Source: Nonomuraea jiangxiensis
Lineage (GTDB): Bacteria > Actinomycetota > Actinomycetes > Streptosporangiales > Streptosporangiaceae
Direction of reading: 5' to 3'
DNA: 64,000 nucleotides
Assembly: GCF_900099965.1 (NCBI RefSeq)
Contig: NZ_FNDJ01000041.1
Location: 21,495-85,494, forward strand
A program made the translations under genes and the position numbers. How positions within the stretch are numbered: position 1 is the first letter of the stretch; each line of letters opens with the position of its first letter. The notes beneath the pieces are model-generated. The model worked only from the letters and a program-made list of their open reading frames with translations, made no database searches and had not been told where the DNA came from. This document shows positions 25,029-33,550 of this stretch, one piece after another.

Positions 25029-26498
25029 GTGTGTGTTGTGCCCGACCACAAGCTCACGGTGGAAGACCTCCTCCGCTCCCCGGCCCTCCAGCTCCGCCTG
25101 CTGGCCGGCGAGGCCGGGTTGTCGCGGTCGGTGTCGTGGGCGCATGTGAGCGAGCTCGACGACCCGACGCCGTGGCTGCTCGGCGCCGAGGTCATCATGA
25201 CGACGGGGATCGGCGTGCCGCGCGGGGCGGCCAGGCAGCGCGCCTACCTCGAACGCCTCGACGACGCGGGTGTCTCCGCCCTGGCGCTGTCGGCCCAGCT
25301 CCACGTGCCGCCGCTGCACCAGGCGTTCTTCGAGGCCGCGGCGGAGCGCGGGATGCCGGTGCTGGAGGTGCCGCTGGCGGTGCCGTTCATCGCGATCGCG
25401 CAGGAGGTGGCGGCGGCGCTGCAGGAGGACTCCGCCCACCGGCTCGGGGCGCAGTTGCAGGTGTTCGGCGCGCTCCGCTGGCTGGCCTCGGAGGACCTGG
25501 ACACGGCGACCCTCTTCAGCCGCCTGGAAAGCCTGTCCGGCTATGACGTCTACCTGTGCACCCCGCAGGGCCGCCCGCTACTCCCCGGCGTCCCGACCCC
25601 CGCCTTCGACCTCCTCCCCTCCGGCCCCGAGGCACCCCCCACCATCCCCGGCGGCTTCGCCCTGCCTGTCCCGGCGCCCGGGGGGCCTGCCGGTTTCCTG
25701 GTGGCCCGCGAACGCGAGGGCGCCCGCCCGGCGGGCCTCGCGGTGGTCCAGCACATCGCCACGGTGGCCGCACTCCAGGTCGCCATGGCCCGCCACGAAC
25801 GCGAGACCCTACGCCGGGAAGGCGCAGAAACCCTGGCCGAGCTGCTGCAGGACGTCCTCGACCCACCGGCCGCGCGCCGCCGCCTGGCCCGCCTCGGCCT
25901 GCCCCTCGACACCGACTCGATCCTGCTGGTGATCCGCGGCACGGACGACGAAGCCCTCCGCCGGGCCCTCACCGACCTCCCCCACCTCATCCTGAGACGC
26001 GCCGACGACCACTACGTCCTCGGCCCCGCGTCCCTGGCCCCCGCCGTCGCCACGGTCCCGGCCGTCATAGCCGGCGCCAGCCGCCCCTTCCCACCCGGCG
26101 CGTCCCTCCGGGTGTCCCAACGCGAGGCGATCTGGGCCGCCACCCACGCCGCCGAGTCCGGCAAACCCCTGGCCCACTATGGCGAGGACACCACGGGCCG
26201 CTGGCTCCCCGACGACCCGGCGACCCTGACCGCCCTGGTCGACCACGTCCTCGGCAAGGCCCTGGCCTACGACGAGACCCACGACTCGCGGCTGCTCTTC
26301 TCGGTGCGTGTGTGGATGGAACGCAACCGCCACACGGACGACGCCGCCGCGGCCCTCCACATCCACCCCAACACCCTGGCCTACCGCCTGCGCCGCTTCG
26401 CAACGCTCACAGGCCGCGACCTGACCTCAAGCGCCGCGTTCGCCGAGGTCTGGCTCGCCATCCGCGCCGCCCGCCAACTGGGCCTGCTCGGCCCGTAG
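25029..26498 (+). CDS. PucR family transcriptional regulator
   Basis: This 489-residue regulator has an N-terminal PucR domain (LTVEDLLRSPALQLRLLAG then VSWAHVSELDDPTPWLLGAE), a central GGDEF-like/GAF-like segment, and a C-terminal PucR helix-turn-helix with VWMERNRHTDDAAAALHIH and NTLAYRLRRFATLTGRDL. PucR proteins respond to purine-, polyamine- or ureide-derived metabolites. GTG at 25029 is preferred because ACGGAG lies seven bases upstream; GTG at 25038 and TTG at 25005 are alternatives. It is divergent from the ureohydrolase operon and probably controls it. Its last 72 bases overlap the convergent hypothetical gene at 26427-26795. Confidence 0.85.
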   Translation: MCVVPDHKLTVEDLLRSPALQLRLLAGEAGLSRSVSWAHVSELDDPTPWLLGAEVIMTTGIGVPRGAARQRAYLERLDDAGVSALALSAQLHVPPLHQAFFEAAAERGMPVLEVPLAVPFIAIAQEVAAALQEDSAHRLGAQLQVFGALRWLASEDLDTATLFSRLESLSGYDVYLCTPQGRPLLPGVPTPAFDLLPSGPEAPPTIPGGFALPVPAPGGPAGFLVAREREGARPAGLAVVQHIATVAALQVAMARHERETLRREGAETLAELLQDVLDPPAARRRLARLGLPLDTDSILLVIRGTDDEALRRALTDLPHLILRRADDHYVLGPASLAPAVATVPAVIAGASRPFPPGASLRVSQREAIWAATHAAESGKPLAHYGEDTTGRWLPDDPATLTALVDHVLGKALAYDETHDSRLLFSVRVWMERNRHTDDAAAALHIHPNTLAYRLRRFATLTGRDLTSSAAFAEVWLAIRAARQLGLLGP

Positions 26499-26795
26499 CG
26501 GGTGCGACGGCGAGAACAACTCCTCCACGGAACCAGCGTCCAGCGCCCGATGGAACCACGCCTCAAGAGTGGGGATGTCCTCACAAGCCATGATCTGCTC
26601 GCGAACCTGCTCCGGAACTGCGATCTCGCACTGCGCGAAAACCTTCAGCATGCCCTTCGCCAGGCCGCACAGATAGCCCTGCTCGAAGCCCTTGATCAGC
26701 AGGCTTTGGCCATGGTCTCCGTAATAGGCGAAATCCGGATAGCTGGCGGCCAGAGCCCGTCTGGCATCCTCAGCGGAGATTGAACCCTCAGTCAA
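26427..26795 (-). CDS. Hypothetical protein, related to the C-terminal module of its upstream neighbour
   Basis: This 122-residue protein lacks a recognisable enzyme core. From about residue 55 it matches the end of the gene just upstream: VPEQVREQIMACEDIPTLEA and WFHRALDAGSVEELF parallel LSDEVRELITTCEDTATIEA and WFQRALTATSEEDLF. It therefore looks like a partial duplicate keeping only the helical C-terminal module. The TTG at 26795 overlaps the upstream stop by eight bases and has AGAGGA five bases upstream, so translation is coupled. The last 24 codons run antiparallel into the pucR gene, and that tail is Ala/Gly/Glu-rich. Function unknown. Confidence 0.55.
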   Translation of the reverse strand: MTEGSISAEDARRALAASYPDFAYYGDHGQSLLIKGFEQGYLCGLAKGMLKVFAQCEIAVPEQVREQIMACEDIPTLEAWFHRALDAGSVEELFSPSHPLRAEQAQLAGGADGEPDLGERGA

Positions 26796-27630
26796 AAAGG
26801 TCCTCTTCCGAAGTGGCGGTCAGCGCCCGCTGGAACCAAGCCTCGATCGTGGCAGTGTCCTCACATGTCGTGATCAGCTCACGGACTTCGTCCGACAGCC
26901 CGATACCGCGCGATTCGAGCAGCATCATCAGAAGCTTGATCTCGCCTTTCGCCTGCAGGCTTTCGGCGAACTCTCCCTGATACGGATAGGTCATCATGGC
27001 CATGAGTCTCCCCCATTCCTTCTGTGCGACGCCTGTCAGTGACACGTAGACATACCGAGCGTAACGAGCGCCAAGCCCGCTCTCGAGCTTGTTCAGCGCC
27101 TCGCTCAAGGTGCCGAGCACCTCTTTGACCCGTGGGTCATCGTTCTTGGTGACGGCCGCGACCACGGCCAGCCCGATATTGCTCAACGCCTCGTTCACAT
27201 CGGTGATGAACGGAGTGTTGTGGGGGCCGATGACCAAGGGGGTCAGGGTCAGTCCCGGGTGGCCGGTCGTTATGGGCTTCTCGGCCCAGCGAGCGGTTGC
27301 CAGATTGGGACAGATGACGACCAGGCAGACCGGGCACTTCTCACGAGCCCGGAAGTTGGCGATGTATTCCAGCCACGAATACAGCTTGTCGTCGTCCCGG
27401 CCGCGCTGCGTCTCCGTGATGACGCCGAACTTCTCCTTGTCCTTCCCATAGAGCAAGGCTGCGTCCGCACGGCAGACCGCCGGTATGGCGTCCGACATGT
27501 CGGGCGAGGCCAGTCGAGCCTCGCCCGAGTCGGGTATTCGCAGGTCGAGCAGCGTCCGCAACATCTGTGCGGCGTGTCCGAAATCGAGGGTGGGGAGCTT
27601 GGTCACACCCTCGTGTTGCTGTGTGGGCAT
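26788..27630 (-). CDS. Hypothetical protein with PD-(D/E)XK-like (Rpn/YhgA-type) core
   Basis: This 280-residue protein contains RADAALLYGKDKEKFGVITE followed by TQRGRDDDKLYSW. The spaced aspartate and the E-x-Q pair resemble nuclease folds of the PD-(D/E)XK superfamily seen in Rpn/YhgA-like and actinomycete paralogous families. A segment CPVCLVVICPNLATARWAEK follows, then a helical C-terminal module (GEIKLLMMLLESRGI, CEDTATIEAWFQRAL). Such genes occur in many copies in Streptosporangiales; their role is unknown. The ATG at 27630 has no clear ribosome binding site and may be leaderless. It is coupled to the short paralogue downstream. Confidence 0.55.
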   Translation of the reverse strand: MPTQQHEGVTKLPTLDFGHAAQMLRTLLDLRIPDSGEARLASPDMSDAIPAVCRADAALLYGKDKEKFGVITETQRGRDDDKLYSWLEYIANFRAREKCPVCLVVICPNLATARWAEKPITTGHPGLTLTPLVIGPHNTPFITDVNEALSNIGLAVVAAVTKNDDPRVKEVLGTLSEALNKLESGLGARYARYVYVSLTGVAQKEWGRLMAMMTYPYQGEFAESLQAKGEIKLLMMLLESRGIGLSDEVRELITTCEDTATIEAWFQRALTATSEEDLFD

Positions 27631-27661
27631 GGCCCATACATTACTACATGCGTTCGATTGA

Positions 27662-30397
27662 TTACTCAGAGTTTGCGATTTGGATCGTGGCGATTTCCCA
27701 GGCTTTCAGGGGCAGGCGGAGGGCGCCGTCCGTGACCGGCAGGGGCTCGCCTGGGCGTCCGCGTAGGTCCGCTCGGCGGGCACTGGTGAAGGTGCCCTCG
27801 ATGAGTGCCTCCGTGTTCGCCGGGGTCAGGGCGACCACGCGCAGTTCCTGCCAGTTGTCGCGCATCCGGAGTGAGCTCATCACCACTCCGTCACCCGTCA
27901 CCGACAGCCCGGAGGCGGGCGCGGGCAGGGCGGCGGCGGAGTCACCCTGGCCGGGGACCACCAGCAGGTCGTGGCGGAAGGTCTCGGCGTGCGGGACGAC
28001 CTCCTCCCACGACCCCTGGTACGGCATCAGCGCCAGCCGTACCGAGCGCAGCCCGCGTGACTGCGCGGCCGGAGTCGGGAGCTGTGGTCCGGCGGGCTCG
28101 GGGCGCAGGGCGTTGCGGTTGCGGGAGAGGTAGCCGACCGAGCGGAGCAGGGTGAGGGCCAGGTCGCCGTCCGCCAGCTCGTATTCCGTGACGTGCTCCA
28201 GCAGTGCCGCCACGCCCCCGGCCGCCACCCAGGAGGAGGCGGGGAAGGTGGGCAGCGGGGTCTCACCGCAACCGCCCTCGGCGGTCAGCCCGCGGGTGAC
28301 AACCGCGAACTGGCCCTCCGCGTGCGACTGCGTGGCCTCGACCGGCAGCGGCACGTGCAGGCGTACGCGGTGGTCGTCGCAGCGGTTGTCGAACGACACC
28401 TCCAGCCGTACGTACGGCTCGCCCGCCCGCAGCTCCACCCGGGTGGTGACGACGACCTCCTCGGTCCGGAGCGTACGCGCGGCGGCAGGGAGCTCGGGTG
28501 AGCCCTCGATGCCGTCGCCCCCGGCCGGCCACCGGTACGTGCGTCGCACGTCCACCGCCGCCACCAGCGGCCCCGAGCAGACCAGCTCGGTCTCCACGTA
28601 CTCCGGCTCGGACACCAGCCGGTCGGAGAACGGCGGCGCGTAGTTGTAGGTGTCACCGACGTCGCCGCCGTCCACGATGCGGCCCGCGCCCGTGACCGTC
28701 GTGCCGTCCGGGCCGATGAGCGTCAGCGTCCCGTCGTCCGCGATCGTGACCCGCAGCAGGCCGTTGTCCAGCACCTCCTCGTTCCCCCGCACCGGCAGGG
28801 GTCCCGAGTCGGAGCTGAGCCAGCAGGCCGGGTCGTGCCCCGCGACGGCAGTGGTGGTGGAGGAGGAGGGGTGGAGCCGCTCGCGGGGCACCGGCCGGAC
28901 GCTGGTGTGGCCCAGCGGCGGGACCTGGACCAGGGCGGCGACCGTGCGCCTCGGCTCGGCCAGGATGCGTACCCGGGTCACCCCGTCCAGTGCCGCCCGC
29001 AGGTCGGCCACGTCGAAGACGACCGACGTCTCGTGCGCCACCGTGAACGTCAGCGTCCCGTCCTCGACCGACCACGAGGTGATGTGCTGCCCGTACAGCT
29101 CGGTCCCGTGGACGAAGGTCAGCGCGGTGGCGGGGTCCATCTCCTCGTCGAGCAGCAGCGTGGGCGCGTATTCCAGCGGCTGCGTGGGCACCGCCGCGCC
29201 GGTGGCGTCGGCCAGCGGGTCGGTGCCCGCCACGTCCACGACCACGACGCCGCCGCGCGCGGCGGGGGTCGGGTTGACCACGAGCACCGCGTCGGACGGT
29301 ACGGACGCGGCCAGCCGCGCGGTCACCATGTCGCGTACGGCCTGGCCGAGGTGCTCGGCCTCGGCGATGCGGGCGGCCACCTGCTGGGCGGTGTCGTCCA
29401 CGCCGCAGCCGGTCACCGAGTCGTGGCCGCTGGCGTCCACCAGCCGCCACCACGCCATGTCCAGGAAGCGCCCCGGCCACTCGCCGCCCCAGAGGGTGGC
29501 CAGCGGTTCGGCGTAACGCTCGACCATCCGTTCGGCGCGGCCCATGGCCTGCTTGACGTGGGCCCGGACCGAGATCACGCCGGGCAGGATGTTGGCCCTG
29601 GCGTGGGAGCGCAGCTCGCCGGAGATCCGTGGCAGGCCGTCCACGTCACCCGAATACATACCGATATAACCGGACAAAGTGTCCATGCGGGCGCCGAGCT
29701 CCGCCACCATCTCCGGCAGCCCGCTCACCGGCGCGGAGTGGTCGGTGCCGTACATGGCCAGCAGCGGCCCGTCCGCCCCGTGCCACTCCCGCATGGTCGC
29801 CACGAACGACTCCGCCCGCCCCGCCAGCCCCTTGGCGTCGTAGAACAGGTAGGCGCCGTTGCCGTAACCGCCGGCGGGCAGGTATTGAGTGCGCAGCGCC
29901 GTACCGTCGGGCGCGACCCAGGCGAACGCGTCGGTGGTCACCGACGACGGCACCCCGCGATAGACGCAGGCGTGCAGCAGCCCGGCCTTGCTCAGGATCT
30001 GCGGCATCTGCGCCGTATGACCGAACATGTCCGGCAGGTAGCCCACCGGCATCGCCCCGCCGAGCTTGTCCGCCCGGTCCAGGCCGAGCTCAAGGTTGCG
30101 GATGATGTTCTCGCCCGAGCACAGGAACTCGTCGAGCAGGATCTGCCACGGCCCGACCGCGAGCCGCCCCGACTCGACCAGCGCGGTGATGCGGTCGCGG
30201 TTGTCCGGCCGCACCTCCAGATAGTCGTCCACGCAGGCGAGCTGCCCGTCCAGGGTGAAGTGGTAGCCAGGCTCGCGCTCCATGGTGTCGAGCACCTCGT
30301 CCAGCAGCGCCACCAGGCGCAGCCGGAAACGCTGGAACGGTTCGTACCACTCCCGGTCCCAGTGCGTGTGCGGGACTACGACGATCTCCGTGCTCAC
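27662..30397 (-). CDS. Glycoside hydrolase family 38 alpha-mannosidase
   Basis: This 911-residue enzyme starts with the GH38 metal-site motif VVPHTHWDREWY (H10, H12, D14) and has the nucleophile region VGYLPDMFGHTAQMPQIL with the catalytic aspartate at about D123. A further metal-ligand histidine is probably in MYGTDHSAP. A central helical domain and C-terminal beta domains follow, as in Streptococcus GH38 and MngB-like enzymes. No signal peptide is present, so it works in the cytoplasm on imported mannosides. The ATG start overlaps the stop of the Gfo/Idh gene by four bases. It is the last gene of the wing that starts with the ABC importer at 37.7 kb. Confidence 0.88.
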   Translation of the reverse strand: MSTEIVVVPHTHWDREWYEPFQRFRLRLVALLDEVLDTMEREPGYHFTLDGQLACVDDYLEVRPDNRDRITALVESGRLAVGPWQILLDEFLCSGENIIRNLELGLDRADKLGGAMPVGYLPDMFGHTAQMPQILSKAGLLHACVYRGVPSSVTTDAFAWVAPDGTALRTQYLPAGGYGNGAYLFYDAKGLAGRAESFVATMREWHGADGPLLAMYGTDHSAPVSGLPEMVAELGARMDTLSGYIGMYSGDVDGLPRISGELRSHARANILPGVISVRAHVKQAMGRAERMVERYAEPLATLWGGEWPGRFLDMAWWRLVDASGHDSVTGCGVDDTAQQVAARIAEAEHLGQAVRDMVTARLAASVPSDAVLVVNPTPAARGGVVVVDVAGTDPLADATGAAVPTQPLEYAPTLLLDEEMDPATALTFVHGTELYGQHITSWSVEDGTLTFTVAHETSVVFDVADLRAALDGVTRVRILAEPRRTVAALVQVPPLGHTSVRPVPRERLHPSSSTTTAVAGHDPACWLSSDSGPLPVRGNEEVLDNGLLRVTIADDGTLTLIGPDGTTVTGAGRIVDGGDVGDTYNYAPPFSDRLVSEPEYVETELVCSGPLVAAVDVRRTYRWPAGGDGIEGSPELPAAARTLRTEEVVVTTRVELRAGEPYVRLEVSFDNRCDDHRVRLHVPLPVEATQSHAEGQFAVVTRGLTAEGGCGETPLPTFPASSWVAAGGVAALLEHVTEYELADGDLALTLLRSVGYLSRNRNALRPEPAGPQLPTPAAQSRGLRSVRLALMPYQGSWEEVVPHAETFRHDLLVVPGQGDSAAALPAPASGLSVTGDGVVMSSLRMRDNWQELRVVALTPANTEALIEGTFTSARRADLRGRPGEPLPVTDGALRLPLKAWEIATIQIANSE

Positions 30398-31473
30398 GCT
30401 GCTTCCCCTCCGATAGGCAGCCCATGCTGTACGGCATAGCGGGCCGCGATCCGCTGAGCCGTCACGATGTCCTCAAGCCCGCCGCCGACATCGGTGAGCG
30501 GCGGCTTGCCCTCGTTCACGAAAGCATGGAAGGCGGCCAGTTGCACCTCGAACGCCTCGGTCACCTCACGCCATTCGGTCCGGCTCTCGGCGCCGGACAC
30601 GACGGTGAGGGTGGTGGGCGCGTTCATCAGGTAGGGCGAGGGGAAGACCAGCTCCAGCGAGCCCCGGTCGTGGTGGATGGCCACGGTCTCGCGGTAGGCC
30701 GGATAGTCCTCCAGGTAGTGCCAGCGGATCGAGAACCGGCCCCGGACCGGCAGCGCCCCGGAGATCTCGATGGACCCGGGCGCGTCCCCCCAGGTCTCAA
30801 CGTACGAAATGTCCGCAGGAGCCCCAGTAAAGCGCCTCAAGAGCGACAAATCGTGGCATATGGATCCCAGCGACACCCCGTACAGATTCCGCACCGCCTC
30901 CGGCGCCGATTCCCCCAGCGCCCGCGACACCAGCGCGCTCTCCGCGTCCCGCAACGACCCGAGCAGCCCCGCGTCCACGTCCCGCGCCTGCTCCAGGTTC
31001 GCGAAGGCCAGCTGCGACTCCCCGCTCGGATGCAGCACGGTCACCTCGACCGCCCTGATCACCTCGGGCCCGCCCAGCGCGGCCAGCACCTCCTCGGCCC
31101 GGCGCACGGCCGGGTCGTACTGCTTCATGTAGCCCACCATCAGCCGCCCCTCGGGCAGCGCGGCGACCTCGGCCCTGGTCAGCGCCAGCGGCTTCTCGCA
31201 GAGCACGGCGTAGCCCGCCGCGAGCGCCCGGCGCACGGTCTCGCCGTGGGAGCCGGAGGCCAGCACCAGCAGGGCCTCGAACCCGCCGGCGGAGATCATC
31301 TCCGCCACCGAGCTGTAACGCCCGGCCGCGCCCAGCCGGTCGCCCACCGCGTCGGTGAGCGTGGGCGACAGGTCGCAGACAGCGGTCACCTCGAACAGGT
31401 CGCGGCGCCTGGACAGCAGCGGCACGTAGACCGCCTGGGTGACGGCGCCACAGCCGACAAGAGCGATCTTCAC
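30394..31473 (-). CDS. Gfo/Idh/MocA family NAD(P)-dependent oxidoreductase
   Basis: This 359-residue dehydrogenase has an N-terminal Rossmann motif MKIALVGCGAVTQAVYVPLL, the family motif CEKPLALT with the conserved lysine, and an alpha/beta C-terminal domain with HDLSLLRRFTG, where the histidine and aspartate are typical catalytic positions. The family includes inositol dehydrogenases (IolG) and enzymes that oxidise C3 of glycosides before cleavage. It overlaps both neighbours by four bases. With the IolE-like and IolBCD genes nearby, an inositol or mannosyl-inositol dehydrogenase role is reasonable but not shown. Confidence 0.82.
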   Translation of the reverse strand: MKIALVGCGAVTQAVYVPLLSRRRDLFEVTAVCDLSPTLTDAVGDRLGAAGRYSSVAEMISAGGFEALLVLASGSHGETVRRALAAGYAVLCEKPLALTRAEVAALPEGRLMVGYMKQYDPAVRRAEEVLAALGGPEVIRAVEVTVLHPSGESQLAFANLEQARDVDAGLLGSLRDAESALVSRALGESAPEAVRNLYGVSLGSICHDLSLLRRFTGAPADISYVETWGDAPGSIEISGALPVRGRFSIRWHYLEDYPAYRETVAIHHDRGSLELVFPSPYLMNAPTTLTVVSGAESRTEWREVTEAFEVQLAAFHAFVNEGKPPLTDVGGGLEDIVTAQRIAARYAVQHGLPIGGEAA

Positions 31474-32351
31474 AGTCCCAGTTCCTTCAGCTTCTGGAGG
31501 TTGGCGGCCTGGTCGGCGATGTTCCTGGGGACGCCTCGGCGGCCCGGCAGCGTGTCCTGCTCGACGACGATCCAGCCCTCGTAGCCGATCTCGTCGAGCA
31601 CGCGCACCACGCCGGGCAGGTCAAGCTCGCCCTCGCCGAGCGGGGTGAACCCGCCGCGGCCCATCAGCTCGCGCAGGTCGACGCCGTCGGCCAGGGCCTG
31701 GGCGAGGATCTTGGGGTCGCCGTCCTTGATGTGCACGTGCCCGACCCGGCCGGCCCACTCGCGCAGCGCGGTCACCGGGTCTCCCCCGGCCAGCAGCAGG
31801 TGCCCGGTGTCGAGGCAGAGCGGCACGTCGGTCAGCTCCAGCAGCCGCTCCACGTCCTCGGTGGTCTCGACGTAGGTGCCCAGGTGGTGGTGGAAGGCGG
31901 GCTCCAGCCCCCGCGCCCGGCAGCGGTCGGCCGCCTCCTGCACGCGGGCGGCGTAGGCGGCCCAGTCGGAGGCCGCCAGCCCAGGAGCGTTCCCGCCCGG
32001 GCGGGCGAACCGCTCGGGCGAGCCCGAGCAGCCCAGCGTGGGCCGGGGCGCGAACGGTCCTTCCGGTGCGGCGGCGAAGACGTCCAGCGTGGCGTTCAGC
32101 AGGGGCAGGCCCTTCTTGAACTGCTCGGCGTCGCTGTAGCGCAGGTCGGCCCAGCCGCCGGCCAGTCGCAGCTCCCCCAGGTGTTCGCCGAGGGTCGCCG
32201 GGGTGCCCAGGTAACCGACCGGGCCCAGGTCAATGCCGTCGTATCCGGCGTCCGTCAGCGCGCGTACCATCTCGTCGGCGCCCAGCGGGGCCGGCCCGTC
32301 GCTCAGCTCGAACACGCCGAAGCTCACGGGCGCGTTGGCGATCTTTCTCAC
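31470..32351 (-). CDS. Sugar isomerase/epimerase-type TIM barrel, IolE (inosose dehydratase)-like
   Basis: This 293-residue AP-endonuclease-2/xylose-isomerase-like barrel begins IANAPVSFGVFELSD and has DAGYDGIDLGPVGYLG, closely resembling the start of inosose dehydratases. Metal-binding residues are likely in PAFHHHLGTYVET, LCLDTGHLLLAG and VGHVHIKDGD. IolE removes water from 2-keto-myo-inositol to give the substrate of IolD, which is encoded in the facing wing. The GTG at 32351 overlaps the upstream stop (GTGA). An ATG seven codons upstream is possible. The alternative is a keto-sugar epimerase. Confidence 0.75.
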   Translation of the reverse strand: MRKIANAPVSFGVFELSDGPAPLGADEMVRALTDAGYDGIDLGPVGYLGTPATLGEHLGELRLAGGWADLRYSDAEQFKKGLPLLNATLDVFAAAPEGPFAPRPTLGCSGSPERFARPGGNAPGLAASDWAAYAARVQEAADRCRARGLEPAFHHHLGTYVETTEDVERLLELTDVPLCLDTGHLLLAGGDPVTALREWAGRVGHVHIKDGDPKILAQALADGVDLRELMGRGGFTPLGEGELDLPGVVRVLDEIGYEGWIVVEQDTLPGRRGVPRNIADQAANLQKLKELGL

Positions 32352-33550
32352 GCGCGTGTCCCTCCCTCGCATAGCGCGATCACTTCGTTCTCGTGGGTTT
32401 CCAGGCGGTGCCGTCCGTCGGCGGCGGGCAGCAGCACCCGCTCGCCGCGCACGACCTGCCGGGTGCCGTCGGGGCGCACCAGGACCAGCCCGTCGGCGTC
32501 CAGCGCCAGGAGTTCGTCGCCCAGCCTGAGCAGCAGCGGCGCGTCGGGGCCCGCGGAGACGGCCGTGCGGCCCGCGCGTACGCCCTCCAGCACCGTACTG
32601 GTGTCCTCGGCCAGCACCCAGGTCGTGGGCGCGCCGGGCAGGCCGTCGGAGCCGTGGCGGTGGAAGTCGCTGCCGCCGATCGCGACCACGTCCTCGCGCC
32701 AGGCGTCGGCCCAGGCCAGCGGCGCGCCCCAGCGGCGGTCCCACCAGCCGGAGTGCCAGACCTCGGCGATGCGGGGGCGACGGCTCACCGGCTGCAGCCA
32801 GGCGCAGTCGCCGCCGAGCGGGTGGTTGATCGAGATCAGGCCGCCCGCGCGCTCGGCGTGCTCGACCCAGGTGTCGACCGGCTGCCGGAAGTCCACCCAG
32901 CCGACGTCGCCGAACACGTTCGCGTGGCCGCGGTCGGTGGTGACCTCCTGGCCGGGCAGGAGCGTGATCTCGCGGTCGATCTTGTCCAGCCAGGGGTGGT
33001 GGCTGACGGTGTTGTGGTCGGTGACGGCCAGGAAGTCGAGCCCGCGACCGTGGGCCAGCTCGGCCAGCTCGGCGATGGTCAGGCCGCCGTCGCTGTGCAG
33101 GGTGTGGGCGTGGAAGTCCCCGGCGTACCAGCGCAGTCCGTCGACGTCCGGGATGTCGCGGCGTGGCGGGCGTTCGCCGTGCCGCGGCTCGGCGACGTCC
33201 GGCCGCGGCGGGGCGACAGCTTCGGTGGTGATGTCCAGCGTGAAGTCGAGCCCCTGCGGCGGGATCCGGTGCAGGCGCAGCCACACGTGCCAGGTCCCGG
33301 CCTCCGGCGCGCCCGGCAGGTAGCCCGGGGTCGCCCAGTCCGCGGTGATCGTGTACTCGTCCCGCGCGCCGCCCGACCAGCCGCGGAAGCCGCCCGGCGC
33401 ACCGCACCCGAGGTCGATCACCCCCTGCGACCTGTCGTAGCCGAGCCGCACGGTCACGGCGGCGGCGCCGGCCGGCACCTCGAACGGCACCTCGCGCAGG
33501 ATCTGCTCCAGCCGGTCGTCCAGGCTCCAGTGACCGCTTCTCGTGGTCAT
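32348..33550 (-). CDS. CehA/McbA-type PHP-domain metal-dependent hydrolase
   Basis: This 400-residue protein has an N-terminal beta-sandwich (about residues 1-130) followed by a PHP domain. Metal motifs appear in order: GDFHAHTLHSDGG, LAVTDHNTVS, LLPGQEVTTD, LISINHPLGG and IGGSDFHRHGSDG. CehA/McbA-type enzymes hydrolyse carbamates or phosphoesters, and PHP domains are typically phosphoesterases with a trinuclear metal site. No signal peptide is seen. It overlaps the ABC ATPase stop by four bases and the isomerase start by four bases. In this operon it may remove a phosphate or glycerophosphate from the imported compound; that is inference. Confidence 0.78.
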   Translation of the reverse strand: MTTRSGHWSLDDRLEQILREVPFEVPAGAAAVTVRLGYDRSQGVIDLGCGAPGGFRGWSGGARDEYTITADWATPGYLPGAPEAGTWHVWLRLHRIPPQGLDFTLDITTEAVAPPRPDVAEPRHGERPPRRDIPDVDGLRWYAGDFHAHTLHSDGGLTIAELAELAHGRGLDFLAVTDHNTVSHHPWLDKIDREITLLPGQEVTTDRGHANVFGDVGWVDFRQPVDTWVEHAERAGGLISINHPLGGDCAWLQPVSRRPRIAEVWHSGWWDRRWGAPLAWADAWREDVVAIGGSDFHRHGSDGLPGAPTTWVLAEDTSTVLEGVRAGRTAVSAGPDAPLLLRLGDELLALDADGLVLVRPDGTRQVVRGERVLLPAADGRHRLETHENEVIALCEGGTRA

